64,000 bases of DNA, taken from Trematomus loennbergii. Lineage: Eukaryota; Chordata; Actinopteri; Perciformes; Nototheniidae. The notes below the pieces were generated by a model that saw nothing but the letters and a program-made list of their open reading frames with translations, was not told where the DNA came from and made no database searches. The DNA lies in NCBI GenBank assembly GCA_012861695.1, contig JAAOOA010000066.1:176501-240500 (forward strand), written 5' to 3'. The translations under genes and the position numbers were made by a program. Shown here piece by piece: positions 1 to 11,886 of the stretch. Positions within the stretch are counted from its first letter, which is position 1; every line of letters starts with the position of its first letter.

Positions 1-681
1 CTTGTATTTCATAATGACACATTTCCATTTCTTATATGCAAATGAACGGGGCGTGGTTAGCTCACAGATCCAGACCAAAGCAACAGCACCGCAACACTGA
101 CTCAATAGCTCTTGTTTCACACTCAGCCTGATTTAGCTCTGGTTCTTCCTGTTTCAGCCACAGCGGAGCCGGCTCTAAACACCGAACACCGGTTCTTAGC
201 TGACCCCACTTGGCTGCCCGGCAAGAACCAAGAACCACGCTCACGTCGGAAGGGGGCGAGATTAACCTGAGCCATAATAACAGTTTATGGCGAGTACGGA
301 AAATGAAAGTTGTAACAAGCAGTAGCGCTGAGCAAAGTGACTAGAAGGCAACCACACACTTATAAAAAAAACACACGTTATAAAGTCAGGCAACACTAAC
401 CAGGCTTCGTGTGATTCTGTTTATTTGTACCTTACTTTGACCATCCGTTCACTGTCATTGATCATTGTGGAGAGCAGGCAGAAGTTTTGTTTTGTATTAT
501 AGCAGCTATCAGATGGAATCAATACATGGGCTGCACAGGTTGTCATGTCCGACTATCACAAGTAGAATCATAATGAAAAGATAAAATGTGCCTGTAGAAA
601 ACGGCTTATGCCACAATAGGATAGCAACAAGTAGTCAAGATAGTAAAACTGACACGGTTTGACTCAGTCCTAGTTTGACTG

Positions 682-1175
682 CTACAATAAAATGAAGTAG
701 GCTACTTTTACTATGTACTTTTTGGGTAATACTCTGTCAAAGTCCCCTCCTGAGAACAACATCATGCCACTTCTGCTATATTTGATGAGAGATAAAATAA
801 TTTTTAGCCATAAGTTCTTAATAAAATTGGTAGTGTTGGACTCAGTACTTGTTAGACTACTACCACAAATACAATGAAGTAGGCCTACTTTTATTGTGTA
901 CTTTTTGAGTAATACTCTGTCAAACTCCCTTCCCGAGTACAATAATGCATGTTTTTAGCTATCTTTGATGAGAGATAAAATGGTATTTTGCCAAAAGTTC
1001 TTAAATTGATAGCCTACTGTTGGACACTTGGACTACTACCACAAGTACAATCAAGTACTTTTACTGTGTACTTTTTGAGTAATACTAGGTCAAACTCCTG
1101 TCCTGAGTACATTCTTTCATGTATTCTGCTATCTTTGATAAGAGATAATATCTATATTTCAGGTATTTATTTAAA
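682..1175. repeat. tandem units in left foldback arm
   Basis: Three diverged units of roughly 170 bp, each carrying a block like 'gagtaatactctgtcaaact' followed by a run ending in 'gatgagagataaaat'. They are the reverse complement of the units at 1725-2430. Confidence 0.65.
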
Positions 1176-1552
1176 TAAGAAGTGACCTTTGAATAAATAT
1201 TGCAAAACAAAGCCTATATCACCTGCAGGCTTAGCCAGTGTGTATTTCTTCCTGCACTACAATATTTCGATGTGTACACATCGGGGCCATTTATTGTGTA
1301 ATTTCTCCAAAATATACAAATGCCTGTATTGGAGTCAAAAAGGTGCAGTAGAAGGACTTTAGCAGCATCCTAAGAGGCCAACAAGAGTGACAGGGGTGTG
1401 TCACTGTGCTGAAGGAAGGTTGTGAACAGCTATCCAGGATAGTCTCTAAAGACTTTCCAAGGGGTAACAATGCTGCTGCTGGAGTACTGATCTAGTGGAT
1501 CTAGTGTTGATGTCATCGGTCTATCCTCTTAAAATACTCTGTCTAACATTAT

Positions 1553-1692
1553 CTGTACATTACATGTCGCTTTTATCCAAAGCGACTTACATACATTCAG
1601 TACTGTGGACAATCCCCACAGGAGCAATTTGGGGTGAAGTGTCCTCCCCTGATTCGAAGTCCAGCACACTATGCACTGAGCCACAGCCTCCC
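1553..1692 (+). repeat. short dispersed teleost repeat, copy 1
   Basis: Contains 'tttatccaaagcgacttaca' followed by 'gcaatttggggtgaagtgtc'. The same blocks occur at 5868-6003 and 33083-33290. This is a very common short repeat of fish genomes; I do not assign a class. Confidence 0.6.
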
Positions 1693-1724
1693 AGTATTGA
1701 GAACGCTTATTAAATATAGCAGAA

Positions 1725-2430
1725 AACATGCATTATTCTACTCAGGAGGGGAGTTTGACAGGGGATTACTCAAACACTTGATTGTACTTGTGAGAGTAGT
1801 CCAAGTAGTACTGACTCCAACAGTATCAATTTCATGTAGAACTTGTTGCAAAAAATCATTTTATCCCTCATCAAATATAGCAGAATACATTAATTATTGT
1901 ACTCAGGAGGGGAGTTTGACAAAGGATTACTCAAGAAGTACACAGTAAAAATACTTTATTGTACTTGTGGGAGTAGTCCAAGTAGTACTGAGTCCAACAG
2001 TCCCAATTGTATTAAGAACTTATGGCAAAATATCATTTTATCTCTCATCAAAGATAGCTAAAAACATGGATGATTGTACTCTGGAAGGGAGTTTGACAGA
2101 GTATTACTCAACAAGTACACAATAAAAGTAGGCCACTTCATTGTATTTGTGGTAGTAGTCTAACAAGTACTGAGTCCAACACTACCAATTTTATTAAGAA
2201 CTTATGGATACAAATCATTTTATCTCATCAAATATAGCAGAAGTGGCATGAGTTTGTTCTCAGGGACTTTGAGAGAGTATTACCCAAAAAGTACACAGTA
2301 AAAGTAGCCTACTTCATTTTATTGTAGCAGTCAAACTAGGACTGAGTCAAACAGTGTCAGTTTTATTAAGAACTTATACTTATAAGGTACAAATGACTTG
2401 TATTGCAAATAAAGCAGAAAAAAACATGCA
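1725..2430. repeat. tandem units in right foldback arm
   Basis: Four diverged units of roughly 170 bp with the block 'gggagtttgacagagtatta', inverted relative to 682-1175. Short ORFs here share no conserved domain and are taken as chance. Confidence 0.65.
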
Positions 2431-2710
2431 TTATTGTACTCTTGTACAGCGATTACCGTAAAGGCGCTATTAATTGCGCACTCAAAAATGAATAGCTGCT
2501 GATTTGACCAAGCGAACGCGAGAGACGGCTGAGTTGACCGCAGTTATGCAACAGCAACCGAAGCTAAACTGACTATCTTGACTACTTGTTGCTATCCTAT
2601 TGTGGCATAAGCCGTTTTCTACAGGCACATTTTACCTTTTCATTATGATTCTACTTGTGATAGTCGGACTCGGACATGACAACCTGTGCATCCCATGTAT
2701 TGATTCCATC

Positions 2711-3156
2711 CATACTTGCCAACCTTGAGACACCAGAAATCGGGAGCATTTCCAAAACCACCGCGGGGGGGGGGGGGGGGGGAGCTGTATTGGATTAACA
2801 TTGGATTAACATTAACATGCTTATTGTAGTTGTAAATGCACTGCCTTGCGGCCTGTAGCACCATATGTGTGGGCTGGACCTGTATGTACAGGAAAGGAGT
2901 GAGCAGAGGGTAGAATTGTCGATTCTTGTTCTGTTTGCTGTGACTATCTTCCTCACCCTCTCAGACTTTCAGTTGCGCGCGCTACGCTACCATGGAAACC
3001 AAACAATGGTGTAGCTGTATTAAAGTCCGAGTGGAAACAGTCCTGATTAAATCTGATTTTGTCAGAAATCGGGAGAAATATGACCCCGGGAGGAAACCGG
3101 GAGAGGGCAATGAAATCGGGAGTCTCCCGCGAAAATCGGGAGGGTTGGCAAGTATG
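2711..3156. mobile_element. hAT-type MITE with 8-bp duplication ATTCCATC
   Basis: A 446-bp insertion with inverted ends 'catacttgccaacc' and 'ggttggcaagtatg', flanked by ATTCCATC at 2703-2710 and 3157-3164. The equivalent point in the left arm (about 515) and in the copy at 63.2 kb has only one ATTCCATC-like site and no insertion. It carries a poly-G run at 2764-2782 and several 'aaatcgggag' motifs near both ends. The 8-bp duplication fits the hAT superfamily. Confidence 0.8.
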
Positions 3157-3651
3157 ATTCCATCTGATAGCTGCTATAATAATACAAAACAAAATTTCTG
3201 CCTGCTCTCCACAATGATCAATGACAGCGAACGGATGGTCAAAGTAAGATACAAATAAACAGAATCACACTAAGCCTGGTTAGTGTTGCCTGACTTTATA
3301 ACGTGTGTTTTTTTATAAGTGTGTGGTTGCGTTCTAGTCACTTTGCTCAGCGCTACTGCTTGTTACAACTTTCATTTTCCGTACTCGCCATAAACTGTTA
3401 TTATGGCTCAGGTTAATCTCGCCCCCTTCCGACGTGAGCGTGGTTCTTGGTTCTTGCCGGGCAGCCAAGTGGGGTCAGCTAAGAACCGGTGTTCGGTGTT
3501 TAGAGCCGGCTCCGCTGCGGCTGAAACAGGAAGAACCAGAGCTAAATCAGGCTGAGTGTGAAACAAGAGCTATTGAGTCAGTGTTGCGGTGCTGTTGCTT
3601 TGGTCTGGATCTGTGAGCTAACCACGCCCCGTTCATTTGCATATAAGAAAT

Positions 3652-3990
3652 GGAAATGTGTCATTATGAAATACAAGTCCCCTGAAATAAATAAATGTGT
3701 CATTATGAAATACAAGTCCCCTGAAATAAATAAATGTGTCATTATGAAATACAAGTCTCTTGAAATAAATAAATGTGTCATTATGAAATAAATGTGTCAT
3801 TATGAAATACAAGTCCCCTGAAATAAATAAATGTGTCATTATGAAATAAAAGTCTCTTGAAATAAATAAATGTGTCATTATGAAATAACAGTCTCTTGAA
3901 ATAAATAAATGTCTCATTATGAAATAAAAGTCTCTTGAAATAAATAAATGTGTCATTATGAAATAAAAGTCCCATGAAATAAATAAATGT
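3652..3990. repeat. 39-bp tandem repeat array
   Basis: About eight copies of a 39-bp unit containing 'tgtgtcattatgaaatac' and 'gaaataaataaa', some shortened to 18 bp. The reverse complement of the same unit starts the window at base 1. The ORFs across it are by-products of the repeat. Confidence 0.85.
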
Positions 3991-4666
3991 GTATTTAAAT
4001 GTACATGTATACATATTTATTGCCTCATTTATTTATTTCAGAATGTATTTCATAGGCATATTTATATATATATGTATTTATTTAATTATTTATGTATTTA
4101 TTTATTTATTTAATTTTGGCTTAAATGGCATTCCATATGATAAAGTGTCTGTCTGTCTATTTATTTATTTTATAGATAAAAAAAAACACATCTATGTATT
4201 TTCAAGCTAAAGGTGATACACAATATAAACTGTATACTATTATTTTTTCAAAGACATGTTACATTTCAAAAGCATATATTGCTATGTTTAGGACAAACAA
4301 TTAATAAGACTGCTTTAATTGAACAAATTCTACAATATAAAAGTGGCAGATTTGCTTTATTAAACAGACCAGACCTAGGCTGCATACCAACACAATTAGG
4401 AACATGCTCACATCTTACTATGTTGGTCTGAAGAGCTGAAGCATTCATACACAATGGATAAAAACTGTGTTGTCTCATTCTATATCCTGTGAGAAAATGA
4501 TATACATTTAGCATTACAAACTTGACATAAGACTGAGGAAGATATGAATAATCAACAGATTTGAATGGAATCTCTAAAAATTGTATGTAGAATAAAGACA
4601 AAAGAGTGATTATACAAATGACATTTATTGCAATTTGAACCAGAAGATGAAGTCTCAAAGAATGTT
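3991..4666. other. AT-rich stretch without a gene
   Basis: Runs of 'atttattt' dominate 4010-4180. I see no conserved protein segment or RNA gene in the rest. Confidence 0.5.
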
Positions 4667-5290
4667 TTAACCTCTTAAGCCCTGAGCCTGTTTTTCAGGT
4701 CTCAGGCTCGAAAATGACATTCCCAGAACAAATGACCATATCTTCCCTTCTAAAAGGGTTAAATTAATAATCTTTATTCTCAAAGTAATGATAAACCTGT
4801 GAGTTGGATGTAGAAAAGTCAGAATCAATATAGATGTTTTTTATTTTAAAGAAAATTCAGATTTTAGATAGTAAAAAACTGTAAATTATAGTGTCCGTCC
4901 AAAATTTTTTTTACTTATAGTGAAAACTACCCTTGGATGATGGGTTAGTAGACTAAAAGCTTTAGGCATCCAAAGTACAACATCTAATAAGTACCCTGTA
5001 TCAAGATTGATGAAAAACAATTGAAATTTGACCTTTTTAGAGAGATTTAGCCAAAAACCCCCACTTCTGGGGTCATTTGGGTGGATTCGACCTATCTCTG
5101 GCCCCCCTTGCTCGATTTTGATGAATGAAATCTCTTTATAACCGCTAGAGCCAATGGAATCGAGGGAAAGTTATATACACACCAAAACGTTAACAAATAA
5201 GGAGTGAGAGTGACGCGTTACCAAAACCGGAAGCTGCATACACTCTGGTGGCTACCATTAGCAGCTAACTTTTCCGCTCCGATTTTTACA
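4667..5290. mobile_element. TTAA-flanked repeat, copy A
   Basis: Starts after TTAA (4667-4670) with 'cctcttaagccctgagcctg'. A diverged reverse-complement copy ends before TTAA at 15843-15846. The similarity covers about 450-550 bp, strong to about 5090 and weak beyond. A TTAA target suggests a piggyBac-like element, but no transposase is seen and the inner boundary is unclear. Confidence 0.5.
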
Positions 5291-5867
5291 TAAAAAATGG
5301 AATTATGGATTATAAATAATTTTTTAAAAGGCACAGGTACATTATCAACCTATGGATCAACAGTTGTAGACATTTTTTTTTTCGTTTTAATGCCATTGAA
5401 CACGTCTTTTGACCTAATTGACAGCTACGGTGAGACTCAGTTTATAACCGATGAAACATGATGGTATCAGAATAATCACTTACATGTGATGTATAGGATG
5501 CTACACAGGTCACTGTAAAGATAAAGTGTCAGAGGAGAAATAAGCAAGCTTAGTTACATGAAATGTAATGAAAAATGTAAGATACAGGCTCTGTTTAATC
5601 GCCATGTAGGTTCTCTTTTATTGCACACTCAAGACAATATCAATAACAGCATCATGCTGTCCCAGGCGTGTCGTATGCATGTAAATAGAAGTTAACATTT
5701 TCAATATCAAATAAAGTGTCAGTAGTATCAAAACATATATATATATATAAATATAATAACAATATAATAACAATAGGTAGGCTCAGCCGCAGACACACCT
5801 TAGTGTAAAGTTAGGTGTCAGTATTAATAACAGTGGCATATATATATAATCACAATAATACAAAATT
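5291..5867. other. gene-free stretch
   Basis: Nothing coding is visible. The 100 bp from about 5533 ('ggagaaataagcaag...') resembles 6355-6410, so both may belong to one decayed element. Confidence 0.35.
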
Positions 5868-6010
5868 AACTGTCCCAGGTGTAGGCAATTTGGGGTGAAG
5901 TGTCTTGCCCAGGGACACAACGACATGCTGACTGCAGTGGGGTTTGAACCTGTGCTCCCCTGATCCGAACACCAACGCACCAGATCACTGCACCACACGC
6001 CTCCCAACAT
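5868..6010 (+). repeat. short dispersed teleost repeat, copy 2
   Basis: Shares 'gcaatttggggtgaagtgtc', 'gggacacaacgacatgctga' and 'ccacacgcctccc' with 33083-33290; the 5' 'gcgacttacat' block is missing, so this copy is 5' truncated. Confidence 0.6.
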
Positions 6011-6039
6011 GTCATTGTACAGTTTATCAACAACGACAA

Positions 6040-6375
6040 GTTTTTCTTAATTTTTATTGAAGGCCTGTTGGATTTAATCAGCTCGCTTAGCACTGCCAGA
6101 AGCCCAGCCTGAAAGGTATTTTGTTGCTCCACCTGGCGCGCCGACACCTCCACCTGGTGCGCCGCCGAGTCAGCATGGCGCGGTATCACCAGGAGCAGCT
6201 GGTCGTCCGATTCCTGGGCCTTGTGTGAATGCAGCAGCCGTTCGTCGTGCATCTCCTTGGCACGCAGGTCCTCATTCTCCTTGCTGACCATGGCACGGCG
6301 ATCCATCGCCATGATGGTGTCAAGGAAGCTGTCATCCCGTGCCCACTTTCCTAAGGAGAAATAAGCAAGATACAA
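6040..6375 (-). pseudogene. transposon-derived open fragment
   Basis: A minus-strand open frame of about 110 residues before it runs into the short repeat. It is charged and helix-prone (KENEDLRAKEMHDERLL) and resembles the C-terminal tails of Myb/SANT-like accessory proteins of Harbinger-type transposons in style only. No diagnostic motif is present, so the identity is a guess. Confidence 0.25.
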
Positions 6376-6379
6376 GATC

Positions 6380-7264
6380 AGTTTAATCGCCTAGTAGGTT
6401 GTCAACAGAGACAACATTGGACATGGTGCAGGCAGGGACAGTGTACAAAATGCAGGTGTAAAGTAGAAGATAAGATAGGATCAAATAATATCAAATAAAA
6501 AATAAATATCAAAGTGCCCTTATTTTTTGTTTTGGGCTTAATGTATGCTTGAACTTTGTTTTATAGGGATTAGTGGACATCAGTTAGATGTGTAACCCTT
6601 CTTTCAAGGCCAGAGTAGTTACAGTGTAAGTGGATTGACATCTAACATAACATGGCTGAGTACAATTATAACAATCAATAAAAAAAAGGAAAAATAAATT
6701 GAATTTCAATTACATTTCTACTTAAATGTGCAAAGATATTAGAACATCAGTCTTTGTGGCATGCAGGTAATCAACTGTTTAAGCTTTTACCATTAACATG
6801 TAGAATGAATGTTGCAAATGACTCATGAAACTACAATGTATTGTTAGAGGTAGCATTATGTCCAGCTAGCATGCTAATTGCTAACGTTATATTATCGTTT
6901 ATCCTGGAGGGGAAAGCTAACTAGTTTCAAAACCAGAGAGAAACACCTCACCTGAAACACACGATTAGTGCCATGAGTTAGTGAAGCAAATTACAGAACA
7001 TTGCACACTTATTCACAAGTCAAAACGTGTTCATAGCGGGCACGGCTGAGAATAGCTAGCTAGCTAGATGTTGTTAGCCAGCTTGGACCTATGATAGCAA
7101 GTTCTAGCATGGCTAGCTCGATCTACTGAGCAAATAAAAGACCAGTATTGTGCAGATTAAAACAGTGCAGTGCATGTATTTTATTTTACCTTCGTAGTCG
7201 TCCCGACATGACTTTGCCAGGTCTGCTAACTTTGCTGAGCCACAGAAAACTGCATTCAGTAGAA
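6380..7264. other. gene-free stretch
   Basis: AT-rich DNA with 'gctagctagctag' near 7055-7070. I see no conserved coding segment. Confidence 0.4.
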
Positions 7265-7509
7265 CAGTGGTTCCCAAACTTTTTGTGCCCAAGGCACACC
7301 AAAGGACAAGTAAAAATCTCAAGGCACACCTATTGTGCAAAATAGCCCTTATAACACGTGTTATCACTCATATCATGTAAAATATCTGTAAATGTGCATA
7401 ATTATTTACTACGACTATATTACTCATGAAATATTTCTTAACGAAATATTTCAGAAATTAATTTGAAACTTTATCAAATTAGGCTTCATCAAAGCAGCAA
7501 CACACTCAT

Positions 7510-7980
7510 TTAAACCAGACAGGTCACAACATTGATGTAATTCACCATCTGCACAGCCTGATTCAGCACCTCAGTCAACTCCGGGGGCATGGTTTTGGCA
7601 ACTAATGCCTCTCTATGCAAAATGCAGTGGTTTGTCACGATATGTGGGTTTTGTGCTCTCACCTTAGCAATAAATCCTTTCACTCTCCCCGTCATGCTTG
7701 CCGCACCATCAAAGACTGACGCACATATTCCAGGTCAGACTGTTCTCTTTTAAATAGTTATTAGTTACCCTGAATATTTCTTCTCCCGTAGTATGGCTTT
7801 CCATTTCTTTGCAAAAGAAATACGTCTCTTTGATATAGTCAGCATCAACATATCTGACGTTTGCCAGAAGTTGGGCAGCCCCACTTATGTCAGTGGATTC
7901 GTCTATTTGTAGGGAAAATCTGCCGCTCGCCACTGAAGCCATAAGACAGGTAACTTTCATGATACTGTCTGCTGACAGTT
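7510..7980 (-). pseudogene. hAT transposase fragment, core part
   Basis: Two adjoining minus-strand frames carry segments typical of the ZBED5/SCAND3-like group of hAT proteins: FSLQIDESTDISG with AQLLANVRYVD, TTGEEIFRVTN, then GRVKGFIAKVRAQNPHIV and HCILHREALVAKTMPPEL. A frame change separates them near 7700 and the protein stops soon after MVNYI. DNA transposase, inactive. In humans relatives are domesticated genes, but this copy lies inside a transposon. Confidence 0.75.
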
Positions 7981-8007
7981 TTTTTTCCTCTTTTCTTTCG
8001 GTGGTGG

Positions 8008-8011
8008 GTTG
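8008..8011. other. ERV target-site duplication GTTG, left
   Basis: GTTG directly precedes the 5' LTR and recurs at 12970-12973 after the 3' LTR. A 4-bp duplication is usual for gammaretrovirus-like integrases. Confidence 0.8.
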
Positions 8012-8863
8012 TGAAGTAAAAATATATGATTCTACACTGTATTGAAGTAAACATGTATTGTTTGAACTGTTTTAGGTAATCACAAACGGGTTTTGATAAG
8101 TCACTTAGAATAGGAATGTTATTCTTACTTTCAAACTCACTGATCCAGAGATTCTGTGTTTCAACACACCAACATCCTTCTTATCATCCATAAAAGCCAG
8201 ATGCGGTCATTAAGTCGTTAAAAGACATCGTAAATAGTGGAGAAGAGTTTAAATGTCTGAAGGAGGATAGTTTAGGTGAAAATATCCCCTGGGAAAGGAA
8301 TGTAGAGTAAGATAAGGTAAAGATAAACATTGACTTTTGACCTAGTGTGGCTTGGGATCTCACTCTCTGGGCAGACCTCTGATTGAACCCGGCCAGAAGC
8401 GAATCCAGCCAATCAGGACACTTGGGGGAGGTTAGCAGTCTAAACAGCTCCTCCCCAGGGGCTCTCTGATTCGCTTGGGAGAAAAATGGGAAGGAAGGAA
8501 GAGATGACCCATCTCCGCCCCAAAAGTAGATAGAATACTGATTTTGTGTGTGTAAAAATGCTTTTGGGTTTGGTGAGTTGTTGGTCCTGATATCTGTGTC
8601 CGCATCGCATCACAAACTTGAAGTCCAATTTCTTTTTGGTTTGATGAGTGGTTGGTCCTGACGCTTTATCCGCATCGCATCACAAACCTGAAAGTCCGGG
8701 TACTCGAGTACTCTGTATAACTTGTATATGTGTTTGGTTTCCTACCAGTAAACTCAGAAATTGTTATAACTTTTGATTCCGGTGTTTTCAATTCCTTTCT
8801 TATTTAATAGAGATTTCAGCCTCATCCAACGAACGGCGCGTAGCAGAGGTGTTCTACCCAACA
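8012..8863 (+). repeat. ERV 5' LTR
   Basis: Starts 'tgaagtaaaaatatatgatt', ends 'ttctacccaaca'. It holds an imperfect 70-bp direct repeat (about 8567-8640 and 8641-8712), each unit ending 'ccgcatcgcatcacaaac', which would sit in U3 like an enhancer duplication. 'ctctgtataacttgtatatg' at about 8711-8730 could contain a TATA box. Confidence 0.85.
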
Positions 8864-8865
8864 AG

Positions 8866-8879
8866 TGGTGACCCGACGT
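8866..8879 (+). promoter_or_regulatory. primer-binding site, tRNA-Trp-like
   Basis: 'tggtgacccgacgt' follows the 5' LTR after two bases. It matches the tRNA-Trp primer site known from avian leukosis viruses except for one missing C. Minus-strand DNA synthesis would start here. Confidence 0.7.
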
Positions 8880-9809
8880 TTGTGAGCTGATCTCTAGAAA
8901 GGACACCGACAGCCAGGGGACAGAATCCAGTCCAGGGGGAGGACACAGAGATACTGGTGACAACTAAGACCATGGCAATATACAAAAGGTGAGCAGACAC
9001 CTGTTTTGACTATCAAAAATCTGTGATTGATTATACTAAAAATTTAGAGTTGTCAGCAGCGTTCTCAGTGTTCTTAGTCACGGTGGGAAATACAATACAT
9101 ATTACAAGTTGGGGATATTGGGGAAGTGCTTAGAGAAGGGTATTCAGTCCTGGACCTAGAGCAAATAGTGTTTGAGAGAGGCGGGTAGTTAGTCCCGCCC
9201 TTCACTCACTAAATACGAACGCTGCAACGCTGTAAAAGATGTATGGGTTAAATTCCCCGCAAGTCAAAATAACATTGATTAATGCGGTTAGCTTGCAGTG
9301 CGTCTATTAAAGGCTGCAAAAGGTGTAAAAAAGGGTTAAATTCCCCGCAGATCATGATAAGATTGATTAATGCGGTTACCTTTCGTGGTGCTTTAAATGT
9401 ATAAAATGTCTGTAATTGTTATATGGTGGGTGATAGAGGAGGAGAGAGACGCGACCTCCAACTAATTATTTGGAACGACCGGATCTCATCACAAAACTGT
9501 TGTGGGGATAATCAGGCTCATTAAACGTGACGATAAAGAGATTTTGTTGACTGGTTTTAACTCTTGACCTGAAGCCGCAATCACCGTGAGGGGATTGTAG
9601 AAGATTGCTTCTGGAAGTCACGCTATCTGTTGAAATAAACATCGCACTATAAAAATTTGCCTGACTGTAATATGATAAGGTATGAAAAGCTCTGTGTGAT
9701 TTTTTTAAGTCAAATCTGTGTAATACTTGAGAGACAAATCCAGTAAAAAGAACTGTGGGTAAAGAATTGCAGAAGACATAGAGACAGAGAGCAACAAGCA
9801 GGTGGTATA
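8880..9809 (+). other. ERV leader region
   Basis: No gene. Two imperfect copies of a roughly 50-bp block ('gggttaaattccccgcag' ... 'gattaatgcggtta') start at about 9246 and 9334. The 131-residue frame on the opposite strand here has no recognisable domain. Confidence 0.5.
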
Positions 9810-10034
9810 ATGTCTGAGACCCTACCTCCACCCTACGGAGATAATAGCTCACAAATGCCACTTATGAGTATCCCATCTAATACTCCTAAAAGAAAACACA
9901 TTGTTAGACCTGATATTCAGGGAAAAGGAATGTTGGAAATAGTAATGGCAGATATTGAAAATCTTAAACTGGATCAACCAACCATGTTAGTGAACCCTGC
10001 TAATATGGAGCTAAAACATGTAGAAGAGAATTAG
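9810..10034 (+). pseudogene. ERV gag-like short frame with PPPY motif
   Basis: A 74-residue frame that starts MSETLPPPYGD. PPPY is a late-domain motif found in many retroviral Gag proteins, where it recruits NEDD4-type ubiquitin ligases for budding. Position just after the leader fits gag, but the frame ends far too early and the rest is not recognisable. Confidence 0.35.
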
Positions 10035-10172
10035 GTCCTAGCATGCAAGCACAGGCGATAATATGAGGACTATTAAACTGACCCCTTTTTGGAAATGGGA
10101 TTTTCCGTTACACAACAGAAGACTCAATTCAGGCCTTAAAGAACGCTTTACAAACAAGTCAGGGAGAGTTTA

Positions 10173-10547
10173 ATGTGTTGCTATGTTGCTCATGTGGGAG
10201 CTTACACTTTTGGGAAGAGATCTCCCCCTTTCTCTGCTCCTGAGGTGCTGCAGATCACAGCAGCACACAGGGTCAAAGACAGGCATGACCTCTGGAGAGG
10301 AAGAAAATCTAAATCTGAACAGACCACAGAGCCCATTAAAAGGTTTTATGGCCTAACACAGAGAGGAAGATCTGGAGATTGTAAGGAACTCTCCCAAACT
10401 ACCCACCCCCACACAAGGGGAAGAGTTTTGCTCTCACCAATAAACAAATCATCTCTTAACCAAGTCAGATTTCAAATAGCCATAGCTCCAGTTGTTAAGA
10501 AAAGAGGGAGATTCAAAAAGTTATCAATAAATTGCCCAGTATATTAA
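10173..10547 (+). pseudogene. unidentified ERV internal frame
   Basis: A 124-residue, lysine/arginine-rich frame that ends KKRGRFKKL followed by a short tail. A basic C-terminus would suit an RNA-binding or accessory product, but no zinc knuckle or other motif is present. Function unknown. Confidence 0.25.
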
Positions 10548-11215
10548 ATAAATACAAACGAACACGTATCAATATAAGTCAGATAATATAGACGAGGTCA
10601 ATCATGGAAGAAGGCTGACATTTAATGCCTGATATATAAGTAATAGTAATAATAAATATATAGCTGATATTAAATAACTGATGTATAAGGCTCGATATTT
10701 CTGAAAATAAGAACACCGTTAACGGCGTTCTATTTCAGTAAAAGGGGGAAAAGGATAGGATATACATCAGACAATATGTATGTGAGATTATTACGTTTTT
10801 AGGAGAAATTTATCAATTTAAAATACTAGTTTTGGTATTTTTTGTTTTGGTTTGTTTGTTGCTTTAAAGAGAAATTGATACATTTAAAATAATCTAGCTT
10901 TGGTTATTTTTTGTTTGTTAGTTTGTTCCTTTTTTGTTTTATTTTATTTTTGTTTTATTTTTATTTTTATTTTAATTTTATTTTAATTTTAATTTTTTTT
11001 AATTTTTTATTTTTGTTTATTATTTTCTGCATAGTCTCTTGTCCACACTCCAGTCTAGTTGGTGCCGCCAATAAACACTAAAGAAGTAGAAAAGATGATT
11101 TCAAAACCATATTTCCAGCAACTTAAGGGCTTGGTATGAGACTTCTCCACACAGGCTGCTGACGCTAAAAGGGGGACCCGAGAAACACAAGGCCAACACA
11201 GCAGATTACGTCTGG
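10548..11215 (+). other. ERV internal stretch without a gene
   Basis: AT-rich, with a T-rich run of 'ttttattttaatt' type at about 10925-11025. I see no pol motifs. Confidence 0.4.
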
Positions 11216-11767
11216 TTGGAGGGGACCTCCCATGCCGTCCGCCTAGATGGAAAGGGAGACAACTGGTACCACTGGAGCCAGTGTGCGGTCGGGAAAAACA
11301 CCTGCGAGGACCCTAGACGACATCAGGACAGATCTGGCCTCGTCAAGGCAGTCGACCCAGGAGGCCATCAGCAGACCAGAGGAGAGGATCAGGACATCTC
11401 TCCAGCAGTCGACCCGGAAGCCGCCATCAGCGGGCCGGAGGGGCCGGAGGAGGAGGATCGGGACATCTCTCCAGCATCGACCCGGAGGCCGCCATCAGCG
11501 GGCCGGGGGAGGACAATCGGACACATCTCTCTAGCAGCCCCAGAAGCCGCCGTCAGCGGGCTGGGGGGACGAAGACATGGCAAACCAAGACGGCACAGGG
11601 AACTCCATTTCCCGCTGAAACAGGTTGATATAGCCGGTGTGGAACTTTGTCTGAACAATCCATTTTTTGGAGGAACTTTCAACTTTATTTTTATATCCCA
11701 TAATTTAAGGGATTTGTATTTTTTTATTCTACAGAACTATGTGTTACCAAAAGAGGGAAAAGTATGA
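11216..11767 (+). pseudogene. ERV internal frame with repeats
   Basis: A 183-residue frame whose middle (about 11340-11560) is a GC-rich repeat of 'ggccatcagcgggccggagg' type. The end of the frame is hydrophobic and lies just before the env-tail remnant, so it may be what is left of env, but no furin site, fusion peptide or CX6CC motif is visible. Confidence 0.3.
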
Positions 11768-11886
11768 TAATGTCTTTTCTGATTTCTGTGGCTACTTTTA
11801 TTGCCATTTTAGTGACATGTGGTTGTTGTTGTTGTGTGCCTTGTATCTGCTCATTGTGTGTTAAGACTCATCAGTTCCACCATTGA
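11764..11886 (+). pseudogene. env transmembrane-tail remnant
   Basis: A 40-codon frame: a hydrophobic segment (residues 3-18) followed by a cysteine cluster CGCCCCVPCICSLC and a short polar tail. Retroviral TM subunits end like this, with palmitoylated cysteines after the membrane anchor. The position just upstream of the polypurine tract fits env. No fusion-active part is present. Confidence 0.55.

Larger units (their letters stand above)
1..3680. mobile_element. large foldback (inverted-repeat) element
   Basis: Bases 1-660 reappear as the reverse complement at about 2565-3678, and the two arms continue inward (682-1175 against 1725-2430) with related tandem units, leaving a centre of about 550 bp. 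Once the MITE at 2711-3156 is removed from the right arm the outer arms match closely. The left arm begins at window base 1 inside the same short tandem repeat that follows the right arm, so the element probably continues outside the window. No transposase is visible. Long inverted repeats built of inner tandem units resemble foldback-type DNA transposons; the class is inference. Confidence 0.7.

Noticed and set aside
3652..3990. CRISPR array
   Set aside because: The 39-bp units follow each other without unique spacers, and this is a fish genome; it is a simple tandem repeat.
9466..9861. 131-residue minus-strand frame in the ERV leader
   Set aside because: Opposite to the element's coding strand and without any known domain.
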